DNA from: Chthonomonas calidirosea T49
GTDB taxonomy: Bacteria; Armatimonadota; Chthonomonadetes; Chthonomonadales; Chthonomonadaceae
Assembly (NCBI RefSeq): GCF_000427095.1
Contig: NC_021487.1
Span: 1,459,381-1,523,380 of the forward strand
Length of the DNA: 64,000 nucleotides
Reading direction: 5' to 3'
The notes beneath the pieces were generated by a model, which saw only the letters and a program-made list of their open reading frames with translations, had not been told where the DNA came from and did no database searches. Shown here one piece after another: positions 35,226 to 44,278 of this stretch. Every line of letters starts with the position of its first letter. The first letter of the stretch is position 1. Position numbers and translations under genes: made by a program.

Positions 35226-35845
35226 TTTCTCTCTTTCACCATAGAGTTAACGACGGGCTGAATGGTTAGCGCGAAACTTTTTAGCACGTCCATGCTGCCC
35301 GGCCCTTCGGCATTGCTCATGCGCACTACCAACGAGCCACCCCCCTCCCCTGTCAATAACTTGCGCCAGGCATAAAACTTCTTTTGGGCGATGCCGCCCA
35401 TCGGGATGTTCGCGAGATAGCCACCGGCTAGGTAGTAGGCAAAATCTTCGGTGTAGCCGTCTAGTGTGGCTTTCATAAAGTTAACCTCTTGCCCATTCCA
35501 ATTGAGTATCTTATGGTCGAAAAGGGTCCATCCTTGAGCAGGGAAGCAGACGTTGGGATCATGAAAATCGTCATAGCTCTTTCCCGTAATCAGCTCAAGG
35601 GTAACGACATGCCCTGCGGAGTTGCGATACTCTCTTTGGATGATGGTGGCCGTGGGCAGCGCTTTCTGAACGGCCGGGTCCACCGGATCATCCTCTACGC
35701 AAGTCCAATCGCCAATATGGCGAGGGAAGTTCTCGATAGGCACCGGATGCGGTGCGGCGAATTTTAGCCGTCCAAACCCCCAATTGGCCGCTAGAGCGAG
35801 CAACAGCAGAACGCAGATCAAAAAGCTATAGAGTTTTTGGCGCAT
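35222..35845 (-). CDS. EpsI/exosortase-associated protein (DUF3485)
   Basis: 207 residues. An N-terminal membrane helix (YSFLICVLLLLALAANWGFG) precedes an extracytoplasmic domain with IENFPRHIGDWTCVEDDPVD, then EYRNSAGHVVTLELITGKSY and HDPNVCFPAQGW. This is the EpsI domain that is either fused to or encoded beside exosortases. It follows the exosortase gene by 12 bases and overlaps the permease gene by four. It probably assists exosortase-linked exopolysaccharide assembly; its precise chemistry is unknown. Confidence 0.88.
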   Translation of the reverse strand: MRQKLYSFLICVLLLLALAANWGFGRLKFAAPHPVPIENFPRHIGDWTCVEDDPVDPAVQKALPTATIIQREYRNSAGHVVTLELITGKSYDDFHDPNVCFPAQGWTLFDHKILNWNGQEVNFMKATLDGYTEDFAYYLAGGYLANIPMGGIAQKKFYAWRKLLTGEGGGSLVVRMSNAEGPGSMDVLKSFALTIQPVVNSMVKERK

Positions 35846-35857
35846 AGGTTTCCCCTT

Positions 35858-36811
35858 CTACCCTCCATGCAATGCGGCCTCCACCTCGGCAGGCCGTTCA
35901 TGTGCTTTCTCTAGCGCAAATCGGCTGCGATCACACCCCATATATTTGCCCACCGTGAGAAAGAGCACACAAGAGAGCGCGATCACAAAGAAATCGGCGT
36001 ACTCGTGCGCAATGTGAAACGCGTGCTCACCGAACTCTGTTCCGATAAAGATAAGACCGGCGATGCGTATTACATTGGCCGTTAACGCCACAGGCAGCGC
36101 CAAAAGTGTAAGGAGAAGCCAACGTTTTTTGGGAAGCGCAAAAAACCAGCCATAAAGCACCGCAAAGCAGAAAAAGGCCAACAGCTTCTTAAATCCGCTG
36201 CAGGCTTCGGCCACATCCAACGTCATTCCAGGGATCTGAATGGTGTTTCCTTGCCGGATGAGGGGAAAACCCAAAGTCTGCATGATGCCAGCAGAGCCGA
36301 CGGCGCTTAGATGCTGAATCCAGACGTCTGGCGGATTGATGATAGGCATGGGCACGGGAGCCGCTAATAGCAACACTAACACGGGAAAACGTGCCGCCCG
36401 CCAGAGTTCCCGCCCATGCAGAGCGAGAAGGCAGCCGGCCACCACCGGTGTAAGCGAGGCCATCATGAGAAATCGCACCCGCAAGAACCACCCTGTCCAC
36501 TCCATTAAAACACCGAGAGCGATCCAGAAAAAGCCAACGGGGTCTGGAGCCGGTCGAGCCTTACGCAGCTGATCTTTTTGAAGGTAGAGTAGTCCGATCG
36601 AAATGGGAGGAATAAGCACGCCGTAGGAGTAGATACCACTTTGAATTTGAAACGGGATCACGTCTAGAAACACCGGTATATAGAGCGCTATGGCTGTTAA
36701 GATAACAAGCCAAATGTGCAGGGGCCAGCGCCCTATTTCGGCTACAGTATTCAGCAGATCTTTTTGCCACGACGGGGCTATCACGGTCTCCTGTTCTGAT
36801 GCTTCAGACAT
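35858..36811 (-). CDS. Exosortase
   Basis: About 317 residues with eight or so membrane helices. The catalytic triad of the exosortase/archaeosortase family is visible: Cys near 202 in VAEACSGFKKLLAFF, Arg near 247 in TANVIRIAGL, and His near 267 in HIAHEYADFF. These membrane enzymes are thought to process PEP-CTERM-type proteins, in clusters that also make exopolysaccharide. The ATG at 36811 overlaps the glycosyltransferase end by eight bases; the longer frame from 36931 lies inside that gene. No PEP-CTERM substrate was seen in the window. Confidence 0.92.
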   Translation of the reverse strand: MSEASEQETVIAPSWQKDLLNTVAEIGRWPLHIWLVILTAIALYIPVFLDVIPFQIQSGIYSYGVLIPPISIGLLYLQKDQLRKARPAPDPVGFFWIALGVLMEWTGWFLRVRFLMMASLTPVVAGCLLALHGRELWRAARFPVLVLLLAAPVPMPIINPPDVWIQHLSAVGSAGIMQTLGFPLIRQGNTIQIPGMTLDVAEACSGFKKLLAFFCFAVLYGWFFALPKKRWLLLTLLALPVALTANVIRIAGLIFIGTEFGEHAFHIAHEYADFFVIALSCVLFLTVGKYMGCDRSRFALEKAHERPAEVEAALHGG

Positions 36812-37928
36812 TCTGTCTTCTCTCTCCAGACACGACCTTATGATGTTTCGCCATCTCCTCTCCGATGATCTGTCGTATACGCTCTTTAAATACTGACGTA
36901 TCAAACTGTTGCGCATGCTGGCGCATAACATGGATATCGAACGCTAGGTTTTCGGCACGGCAGAGAGCTTCACACAAGCTTTCTACACTCTGTTCGGAGA
37001 AGAGTACACCGGTAACTCCATCCACCTGTGTATCAAGTGCCCCACCGGCTGCATAGGCAATAACGGGGCAGCCGCAAGCATTTGCTTCCACCGGTGAGAT
37101 GCCAAAATCCTCTTGCCCCGGCATAATATAGCCGCGCGCATGCGCCATAAGCTGAACGAGCTCGGCATCGCTTACGCGCCCAAGGAACTCAACGGTAGGT
37201 CCTGCGATTCGCCTAAGATAGGCCTCCTGGCGCCCACTTCCCACCACCTTAAGAGGCCTCTTCAGGCGATTGCAGGCCTCTATCGCCAAGTCTAGCCGCT
37301 TATAGGGTGCAAAACGTGCTGCCACAAGATAGTAATCCTCTTTGTGCGCGGAGGGCTTGAAACGGCTCGTATCCACCGGAGGATAGACGATATCGCACTC
37401 TCGGCGATAGAAATGGGCGATGCGCTGTGCCACTACCGTGGAGTTGGCGATATATCTATCTATTCGCAGAGCGGCCACCACGTCCCACAGGCGCAAGCGA
37501 TAGAGCAGCGGTTCCAGCAGAATGCGTCCCAGTCTCCCTATCTCCTCTCTTTCAAGATAGGAGTGGGTCATCCAGCCAAAACGCATGGGGGTATGGGTAT
37601 AGCAGATGTGCACGGTGTGCGGTTGTGTTATCACGCCTTTGGCGAAGGCCGATGAGGAGCTGATGACCAGATCGTAGTCCCGAAGGTCGAACGATTCGAA
37701 CGCCAATGGATAGAGGGGTAACGCAAAGCGGTGCGTTTTTTTAAGAGCGGGTAAGTGTTGAAGAAAGCTCGTGCGGATGTCCCAGCTTTTGAAGCTAGCG
37801 GGCATGGCTTCAGGCACATAGACAGAGGTATAGACCGGCGCTTCTGGGAACATTTCATGAAGCACCTCGACAACCTTCTCTGCTCCCCCCATCTGAGCCA
37901 AATAGTCATGCACGATAGCGACCCGCAT
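36804..37928 (-). CDS. Glycosyltransferase family 4
   Basis: About 374 residues, GT-B fold. It begins MRVAIVHDYLAQMGGAEKVV, with the donor-side motifs YYLVAARFAPYKRLDLAIEA and GYIMPGQEDFGISPVEANAC, which hold the ExxxxxxxE-type glutamates. It transfers a sugar onto a lipid-linked or growing exopolysaccharide on the cytosolic side. The ATG at 37928 has GAAGGGAG upstream; an in-frame start 12 codons earlier lacks one. The sugar donor cannot be predicted. Confidence 0.9.
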   Translation of the reverse strand: MRVAIVHDYLAQMGGAEKVVEVLHEMFPEAPVYTSVYVPEAMPASFKSWDIRTSFLQHLPALKKTHRFALPLYPLAFESFDLRDYDLVISSSSAFAKGVITQPHTVHICYTHTPMRFGWMTHSYLEREEIGRLGRILLEPLLYRLRLWDVVAALRIDRYIANSTVVAQRIAHFYRRECDIVYPPVDTSRFKPSAHKEDYYLVAARFAPYKRLDLAIEACNRLKRPLKVVGSGRQEAYLRRIAGPTVEFLGRVSDAELVQLMAHARGYIMPGQEDFGISPVEANACGCPVIAYAAGGALDTQVDGVTGVLFSEQSVESLCEALCRAENLAFDIHVMRQHAQQFDTSVFKERIRQIIGEEMAKHHKVVSGERRQNV

Positions 37929-38005
37929 GGACGACTCCCTTCTATCGAGCTGTTGCCAGGACACCGCTGTAGTGTAGGGTGCCTGGCAACCAGCATCAGG
38001 CTTTT

Positions 38006-39286
38006 TTAGAAGCCCGCTAAGAGACGTAGGAGGTTAGCGCTCGAAAGAATCTGGAACAGCTCACCAATCCCAAATCCATGCTTCCGAGACGGAACGTAAA
38101 TGAAATCTCCTGCGCTCAGAGGAACGTTGACGCTCTGATCCCCGCGAAAATAGCGATTCAAATCCACAACTTGTATGGCACCTTGCTTCTTAAGTTGGTC
38201 AAACATCCATTTGGAGTCTTTGGCCTGTTTGGGATATTTCTGGGTAAGTTCTGCCTGAAGCTTACTCTGCAGTTCGGTGTGTATCACCTCCACAGCCCCG
38301 ATGTTTGCCTCTTGAGTGGGCCCTCCGCGACGGTTGATAGCATCCCATAGCCGATCGCCTGGGCGAAAATCGTAAGGCCCTTGTCCAGCCACTGCGCCAT
38401 AAATGTAGACAATGTTCGTCTGACGAGGGATAAGAATGCTATCGCCGGGTTGGAGCGTCAAGTTTTGCGAGGTATCCCCATCGAGGTAGAATCGTTGCAG
38501 ATCGATGGGTATCGTCTTGCCATTGCGCGTAATAGTAGCGGCGCTGAGATCGGCTTCTCCCTCAATATAGCCACCTGCACGTGCAATGGCGTCGGCAACC
38601 GTCATCTTTTTTTCATAGGGGAACTGCCCGCCCTGTTTGACCTCACCAAGCACTGTGATAAACTGATACAGCTTGGGCACATAGACGATATCGCCTTCGT
38701 GTAAAAGGATATTTTCCGGCGAATCACCCTTTGTTTCTGGATTGCTTAGGTCGAGGGTTTGCGAGGTACCGTCCTCATGCGTCACAGTTACATGGCTCAG
38801 GTCTCCGGTCTCCCCTCCTCCGCCCATCGCCGAGATCACGTCTAAAATACGCAGGCCAGGGCGCATCTCCACGGCACCTGTTTTCGGTGTATAACCATAC
38901 ACAATAACAGCATCCTGAGGCCGTTTTTGAACCAAGAACACGCTCACGCTAGGATTGATCACATATTTCGACCAAGCCTCAGTAAGCATTGCGGCAACTT
39001 GCTCGACGGTTTTTCCAAGGACGTTAATCGGTTCCCCGGCCAACAAGGGAGGAGTGATCTTGCCATCGGGTGGAATCTGCACGCTATCCATCGAAAGATC
39101 TGGGAAATTAACCACGCGAATGGAGATCACATCGCCAGGTCCCAGAGCATATTTGGGCACCACTTTGGTTGGTGCAATGGGTGTATCCGATCCGTTAGCC
39201 GGCAGCGTTGTGGGTGTCGTCTGAGCGCCGGCTTTAAGCGCTAGCAGCGCGAAACCTAGCAGAAGAGTCCACTTACCAATTTGCAT
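38006..39286 (-). CDS. Polysaccharide export protein with SLBB domains
   Basis: About 426 residues. A signal peptide (KWTLLLGFALLALKAGA) precedes a Poly_export domain (YALGPGDVISIRVVNFPDLS) and three SLBB-type repeats (VIVYGYTPKTGAVEMRPGLR, VLGEVKQGGQFPYEKKMTVA, YIYGAVAGQGPYDFRPGDRL). These are characteristic of Wza-like outer-membrane polysaccharide exporters. The lipobox cysteine of Wza is absent. The ATG at 39286 has AAAGGAG upstream; an ATG 22 codons earlier has none and would bury the signal peptide. It follows the BY-kinase gene by 71 bases. Confidence 0.92.
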   Translation of the reverse strand: MQIGKWTLLLGFALLALKAGAQTTPTTLPANGSDTPIAPTKVVPKYALGPGDVISIRVVNFPDLSMDSVQIPPDGKITPPLLAGEPINVLGKTVEQVAAMLTEAWSKYVINPSVSVFLVQKRPQDAVIVYGYTPKTGAVEMRPGLRILDVISAMGGGGETGDLSHVTVTHEDGTSQTLDLSNPETKGDSPENILLHEGDIVYVPKLYQFITVLGEVKQGGQFPYEKKMTVADAIARAGGYIEGEADLSAATITRNGKTIPIDLQRFYLDGDTSQNLTLQPGDSILIPRQTNIVYIYGAVAGQGPYDFRPGDRLWDAINRRGGPTQEANIGAVEVIHTELQSKLQAELTQKYPKQAKDSKWMFDQLKKQGAIQVVDLNRYFRGDQSVNVPLSAGDFIYVPSRKHGFGIGELFQILSSANLLRLLAGF

Positions 39287-39357
39287 CGCTACACTCCTTT
39301 GGTCAAAGGCCATCCTTTGCAACTGAACAACCTTTTGGGAAACAAGCCCCATTGGTT

Positions 39358-41589
39358 TTAACCCTCCTCTTCCTGAGGCAGCGCCATCTCCCCCGACACG
39401 TTTGTCTCTGGCGCAAGAGAGGGCACAGACGGTTTGTCCTTGTCCGGTGTATGCCCGTTGCGCGCGCTCGCACCGTTTTTATTGTAGTAATAGTAGCTAT
39501 GGTAATTTCGATTCGCGCGCGTATCCGAGCGGTTGATGAAGAAAAGCAGCTTTTTCGGCTCGGCTGCTCGAAGAGCCTCTGCGGTCTCTAAAGTGGTGAC
39601 CTGATCGGCCATATCGAGGCTGACCACCTGCAGAATGCAGTCGCAGAGCGGTGCCAGAACTAGCGCATCGGCCACTACCGAGCAGGGAGGCGTATCTATG
39701 AGAATGAGATCGGCCTCTTTGCGAAGATACGCGATCAACTCTGACATGGTGGGCAATGCCAGAAGATCAGAGGGATTTCGGTCGGGCGTACCGCTATGCA
39801 AAATGGTGAGATAGGGCGTATCAGAGCTTACAAGAGCATCCTCTACGCTGACGGCGCCGATCAATACCTCGGCCAGGCCGATCTTCTCATTGGTTCTAAA
39901 TATCTGGTTCATAGCGGGGCGTCGTAGATCGGCGTTGATAAGTATCACTCTTTTGCCTGCACGCGCGGCAGAACGCGCCAGAGAGGCTACGGTAATGGAC
40001 TTTCCTTCTCCAGGTAGTGCACTCGTCACCATAACCACTTGGCTGCCTTCGAGGTCTTCGTGACGGAGATCGCGCAAGGCAAGCGCGAGGTTCGCCCTTG
40101 CCAGGCTATAGGCCTCGGCAATAGGCCCTGCCGGCTCTCCTGCCTCAAGAGCACGTATATGCGAACCGGATATACGTGGGAGAGTGCCGATGACAGGGCC
40201 GGGCAACATTTGACGAGCCAGCTTAAGCGAGCGCATCCGACTGTCGTTCTGCTCCAACAAGAGCATAACGGTGATACCCAAAATCACCCCGATAAGCGCT
40301 CCAATACCGAAGTTAAATCGAATCCGTGGGCTAGAGGGGTCAGTAGGCACTGTAGCAAGTTGAGCGATCTGTATGTTAGGCTGGGCGGCCGCTCGGTTGG
40401 CGTCTGCCGCATCGAGGTCATTTCTTAGCTGTTGATACACGTTTTCAGCCGATTGATACCGCTGCTCTAACTTTTGATACTGCTCGTAGAGCGCCGGCAA
40501 ATCCCTTAGCTTTGCGGCAATGCCCGCACTTTGCTCCATCATCTGACCAAGTTGTTTTTGGTCAGCAAGCAGAGCAGTCATGGCCTGGTAATAGTTCTGC
40601 TGTAGTTGCGTATGGTTATTCAGTGAGGGCACTTTGCTGTTGGTGATGGCCGCAAGGTCCTGATCGAGTTTCTGCTTCAACATCTTCACACGGGCTTCAT
40701 CGTTGGGAATAACGCCCGGATAGAGGGGGGTATATTTTAGCTTATCCTGTTCCAGTTGTTGCTGGGCGGCGTTGTACTGCTGAATATCTTGAGAAACCGT
40801 TTCAGGGTCAATGACCGTTTTTGCCGTAAGAATAGCACTATTCTCTGCGGCCAGCTGCTTTTTGTAGAGGTTATAGGTTTGCTGTTCTCCCGCAATCTTG
40901 GCTTGAAGCTGACTTATCTGATCTTGTAGATTGTGATAGTTGCTCAGTAGAGCTGTTTGTTGAGCCCCAATATCAGTTAGGTTGTGTTGCTCTTTGAACT
41001 GTGTTTCGGCCGCAAGAGCCGCATCATACTTTGCTTTGGCCATCGCAACCCGCTGGGAGAGGCTGTTAATGGCACCCGTAGCGTATTCCTCCACTAACTC
41101 ACGCTTATACTGTAGAAAAGCATTGGCTACCGCATTGGCCATTAACGTGGCAATTTGCGGGTTTCCATACTCAAAGGAGATGTTGATCAGCTGGGTATTT
41201 TGGGGGTTTTCTATGTCAAGTCGGTCAAGGAACTCTTTGGTAGACATAGACGGCACGGTAAGCCCATTGGCATGCCTCTGAGCCCAATCGAGGGAGCGTG
41301 CTGCAATCTGTTCGGACTGCAGCAGTTGCATTTCCGTGGCTGGAGTCTCGGTCTCCACAGCGTTGCGTGTACTTTGGTCGGCTCCAACAAGACTGGGCGG
41401 CTGGGGCTGCACCAAAAGCGTCGCTTGAGCCGTCCATTTCTTCGGCATATATTTGTTGACAAGGGCTGTAACGCCTAAGCAAAGCGCAAGCACAACAATA
41501 AACGCCCATCCCCGTCGCCACACGACTCCTAAAGCATCGCGGGCATCAGGTGTGGGCGTAGCATCTACTATCATCTGAGGCGCATTCAT
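39358..41589 (-). CDS. Chain-length determinant / BY-kinase (Wzc-like)
   Basis: 743 residues. A Wzz domain with two membrane helices (about 27-45 and 425-443) flanks a long coiled coil. A cytosolic bacterial tyrosine kinase follows: Walker A SALPGEGKS near 525, Walker A' ILINADLRRP, Walker B LILIDTPP near 631. The C-terminal tyrosine cluster (YHSYYYYN, near 698) is the autophosphorylation site. It controls polymerisation and export of exopolysaccharide with the SLBB protein. It is first in the cluster. GGGAGG lies 11 bases before the ATG. Confidence 0.95.
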   Translation of the reverse strand: MNAPQMIVDATPTPDARDALGVVWRRGWAFIVVLALCLGVTALVNKYMPKKWTAQATLLVQPQPPSLVGADQSTRNAVETETPATEMQLLQSEQIAARSLDWAQRHANGLTVPSMSTKEFLDRLDIENPQNTQLINISFEYGNPQIATLMANAVANAFLQYKRELVEEYATGAINSLSQRVAMAKAKYDAALAAETQFKEQHNLTDIGAQQTALLSNYHNLQDQISQLQAKIAGEQQTYNLYKKQLAAENSAILTAKTVIDPETVSQDIQQYNAAQQQLEQDKLKYTPLYPGVIPNDEARVKMLKQKLDQDLAAITNSKVPSLNNHTQLQQNYYQAMTALLADQKQLGQMMEQSAGIAAKLRDLPALYEQYQKLEQRYQSAENVYQQLRNDLDAADANRAAAQPNIQIAQLATVPTDPSSPRIRFNFGIGALIGVILGITVMLLLEQNDSRMRSLKLARQMLPGPVIGTLPRISGSHIRALEAGEPAGPIAEAYSLARANLALALRDLRHEDLEGSQVVMVTSALPGEGKSITVASLARSAARAGKRVILINADLRRPAMNQIFRTNEKIGLAEVLIGAVSVEDALVSSDTPYLTILHSGTPDRNPSDLLALPTMSELIAYLRKEADLILIDTPPCSVVADALVLAPLCDCILQVVSLDMADQVTTLETAEALRAAEPKKLLFFINRSDTRANRNYHSYYYYNKNGASARNGHTPDKDKPSVPSLAPETNVSGEMALPQEEEG

Positions 41590-41793
41590 TCGGTTAATGC
41601 CTCCCTGCTATCCAAAGGTTATTCCTTCTTAGACTTTTAATTTCCACATCTCTGAGGGCTAGCCACAGGAGAAGGAGGAAGCCGGCTTCGCCTCCTATGA
41701 CTTCAACCCTACACAAAGTGTTTGCACTTATGTATTCTGCAATTTCCGTGCCAAATTTTTCTTTGGCCGACCTCTAGCGGCCCCCTCTTGCGT

Positions 41794-41816
41794 GAAAATA
41801 GGCGACCACTATTTTC
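41794..41816. repeat. 8-bp inverted repeat upstream of the exopolysaccharide cluster
   Basis: GAAAATAG (41794-41801) and CTATTTTC (41809-41816) pair perfectly around seven bases. It lies between the Kbl/BioF-type gene end and the exopolysaccharide cluster start, both on the minus strand. It may be a weak terminator or an operator. The rest of the 274-base gap has a GAAGCCGGCTTC palindrome near 41700 and no clear promoter. Confidence 0.4.
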
Positions 41817-41863
41817 GGTTAAAACACACGACACTTTAGATAGTTAAAAATACGGGTTTCTTT

Positions 41864-43045
41864 TTAGATTATTCCAAGCCGCTTCCCCACCTTCTCGAAA
41901 GCCATCAGGGCATCGTCGAGATCGGCTTTGGAATGCATGGCGGAGGGCATGGTACGAACGCGTGCTTTCCCTTTTGCCACCGTCGGGTAGACAATGGCTA
42001 AAGCCATCACCCCCTCTTCGAAAAGCCCGCGCTGCAGCTGCTGGGCTCGACCTTCGTCGCCAACCATTACCGGCGTTATGGGCGTTACCGATACACCGGT
42101 ATCGAAGCCCAGTTTGCGCAACCCCTCTTTCCAGTAGCGCGTATTCTCCCAAAGACGCTCCGTTAGCGAACTATCGGTCTCCATCAACTCGATGGCGGCT
42201 AGTACGGCTGCAACGACGGCCGGTGGCTGCGCTGTGCTGAAAAGAAAGGGGCGTGCCCGCTGTGTTAGCCAGTCTATGAGGCGAGCGCTGCCGGCAATGT
42301 AGCCACCCATCACTCCAACCGCTTTCGAGAGAGTGCCTAACTGAATGTCAATGCGCTCATGCACTCCGTAATGATAGGCCGTGCCACGTCCGCCGCCCAT
42401 TACGCCCGATCCATGTGCGTCGTCCACCATAACGGCGGCATCATAGCGCTCGGCTAGCTCCACGATCTCTTTTAGAGGCGCCACATCCCCATCCATGCTG
42501 AATACGCCATCGGTAATAATAAGCCTTTTCTTCGCACCCTGCGATTCTTTTAAGGCCTCTTCCAAAGCGTTCATATCGAGGTGCTTGTAGATTTTGCGTT
42601 GTGCTTTTGAGAGGCGCACCCCGTCAATGATACTGGCGTGGTTCAACTCATCGGTCAGAATCACATCTTCCGCATCGGTGATGGTTGGAATGACCCCAGC
42701 ATTGGCTGTGAACCCACTTTGAAAGACCAGAGCGGCCTCCACATGTTTGAACGCCGCCAATCGTCTCTCTAACTCCATATGCAGACTCATCGTTCCAATG
42801 ATGGGTCTAACCGCCCCTGCCCCGGCTCCCCAGCGTTCGATGGCGCGAATAGCCGCCTCTTTGACTTTTGGATGATTGGCCAACCCAAGATAGTTGTTGC
42901 TGGAGAGATTGATCACTCCCTTCTTCCCATTCACGGTGATGCGTGCCTCTGACGGCGTTTCCATCACCACCAACGGCTTGTAGAGGTTCTGCTCTTTTAG
43001 ACTCTCTAGTTGGGCTTCGAGCCATTGGAATAGTGTGCCGTTCAT
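41864..43045 (-). CDS. Glycine C-acetyltransferase / 8-amino-7-oxononanoate synthase family
   Basis: About 393 residues of the alpha-oxoamine synthase family. It has [20 protein letters not shown], then [30 protein letters not shown] and the PLP-lysine region [20 protein letters not shown]. Members condense an acyl-CoA with an amino acid: Kbl uses acetyl-CoA and glycine, BioF uses pimeloyl-CoA and alanine. Length and the [15 protein letters not shown] segment fit Kbl slightly better, but no tdh or bio gene is adjacent, so the reaction is open. The ATG at 43045 matches family N-termini; upstream TTG and ATG candidates sit too close to the AGGAGG. Confidence 0.85.
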   Translation of the reverse strand: MNGTLFQWLEAQLESLKEQNLYKPLVVMETPSEARITVNGKKGVINLSSNNYLGLANHPKVKEAAIRAIERWGAGAGAVRPIIGTMSLHMELERRLAAFKHVEAALVFQSGFTANAGVIPTITDAEDVILTDELNHASIIDGVRLSKAQRKIYKHLDMNALEEALKESQGAKKRLIITDGVFSMDGDVAPLKEIVELAERYDAAVMVDDAHGSGVMGGGRGTAYHYGVHERIDIQLGTLSKAVGVMGGYIAGSARLIDWLTQRARPFLFSTAQPPAVVAAVLAAIELMETDSSLTERLWENTRYWKEGLRKLGFDTGVSVTPITPVMVGDEGRAQQLQRGLFEEGVMALAIVYPTVAKGKARVRTMPSAMHSKADLDDALMAFEKVGKRLGII

Positions 43046-43242
43046 AACAAAGTTGCGGCCAGAGACCTTCTGCCACAAGGGCAGAAGGGGAAAGCCGCAT
43101 CCTCCTTTCTTTGGTTATTGGCGCAAAGCACTCCGCTCGTGCGGGGTTGCAGTTTTTTCTTTAGTTATCCAAATTCACCGCTCCGGGGTCTTACCCTAAG
43201 CCGCATCCCCACACCCTTCGCGATGTGTCGTAAAACTGCGAG

Positions 43243-43268
43243 AGAGCTCCCGCGATGCAGAGAGCTCT
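43243..43268 (-). terminator. Terminator-like hairpin after the OppF-type gene
   Basis: AGAGCTC (43243-43249) and GAGCTCT (43262-43268) pair around 12 bases. On the minus strand it follows the ABC ATPase gene and precedes CGCAGTTTTA. It is a weak candidate. Confidence 0.3.
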
Positions 43269-43282
43269 AACAAAGCTCTATC

Positions 43283-44278
43283 TCATTGTAGCGCATTAAG
43301 CTCCCCTGCGTAATGACAGGCCGCTTTGTGCCCCGGAGTCCTTTCCAAAAGCATAGGCACCTCCTGGGCGCAGCGCTCTCTGGCAAAGGGGCAACGCGTG
43401 CGAAAACGGCATCCGCTGGGCACCTCTATAGGGCTGGGTGGCTCGCCCTCCAACAGTTTTCGCACACCCCGACGCGATGGATCTGGGCGCGGTGCCGCTG
43501 CAAGAAGCATTTGGGTATAGGGATGCAGGGGGTTTTGAAAAATCGCCTCTGTCGGCCCCTCCTCCACGATCACGCCCAAGTACATGACCGCCACACGATG
43601 CGCGAAATGCCCCACCATCGTCAGATCGTGCGAGATCAGCAAGTAAGCCATGCCTAAGCTCTCTTGAAGGCCAAGCAACAGATTGAGCACCTGCGCACGA
43701 ATAGAGAGATCGAGCGCCGATGTAGGCTCATCTAAAACGAGCAGTTGAGGCTTCGTGGCAATCGCACGCGCAATGCCGATACGCTGGCGCTGCCCCCCCG
43801 AAAACTCATGCGGATAACGTTCAGCAGCGGAAGCAGGCAGTCCAACGCTTTCGAGAAGCTGGCATACTCGCGCAAACCGATCTGCTTTTGTACCAACCAA
43901 ACCATGCGCCATCAACGGCTCCGCCACAATATCACCCACTAAAAGACGAGGATTAAAAGCGGCAAAGGGGTCTTGAAAGACCAAGCCTATCTCGCGACGT
44001 AACTGGCGTAAGGCTTCCCCTTTCAGAGAACGCACATCGTGCTCCAGAAACCACATCTCACCCTCATCTGGCTCGATCAACCGCAAAAGCGCGCGCCCTA
44101 CCGTGGACTTTCCACAGCCGCTCTCTCCCACAAGCCCCAGCGTCTCGCCCTTTGCGATGGAGAGGTCTACTCCATCCACAGCGCGGATCCATGCGCGTCG
44201 CCAACGCCCCCCGATGCGCTGCTGTATAGGAAAGTGCTTCCTTAACCCTCGTACCTGAAGTAGCGGCAATTGGCTCAT
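43283..44278 (-). CDS. Oligopeptide/dipeptide ABC transporter ATPase (OppF/DppF type)
   Basis: About 331 residues. It has Walker A LGLVGESGCGKSTVGRALLR, the Q-loop QDPFAAFNPR, signature HEFSGGQRQRIGIARAIA and Walker B LLVLDEPTSALD. The C-terminal peptide-transporter extension contains GCRFRTRCPFARERC, whose cysteines bind an iron-sulfur cluster in some family members. It energises peptide import. The ATGA start overlaps the lhgO stop, so it is translated with lhgO. The matching binding protein and permeases lie 6 kb away at 50380-53903, and no OppD-type partner is in the window. Confidence 0.92.
   Translation of the reverse strand: MSQLPLLQVRGLRKHFPIQQRIGGRWRRAWIRAVDGVDLSIAKGETLGLVGESGCGKSTVGRALLRLIEPDEGEMWFLEHDVRSLKGEALRQLRREIGLVFQDPFAAFNPRLLVGDIVAEPLMAHGLVGTKADRFARVCQLLESVGLPASAAERYPHEFSGGQRQRIGIARAIATKPQLLVLDEPTSALDLSIRAQVLNLLLGLQESLGMAYLLISHDLTMVGHFAHRVAVMYLGVIVEEGPTEAIFQNPLHPYTQMLLAAAPRPDPSRRGVRKLLEGEPPSPIEVPSGCRFRTRCPFARERCAQEVPMLLERTPGHKAACHYAGELNALQ

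Noticed and set aside
41690-41715. GAAGCCGGCTTC palindrome as an operator
   Set aside because: Too short and isolated; it may arise by chance and has no second copy nearby.
43040-43110. Leader peptide from an ATG directly after AGGAGG upstream of the Kbl/BioF-type gene
   Set aside because: The ribosome site touches the ATG, and the frame runs out of frame into the real gene as a shadow.
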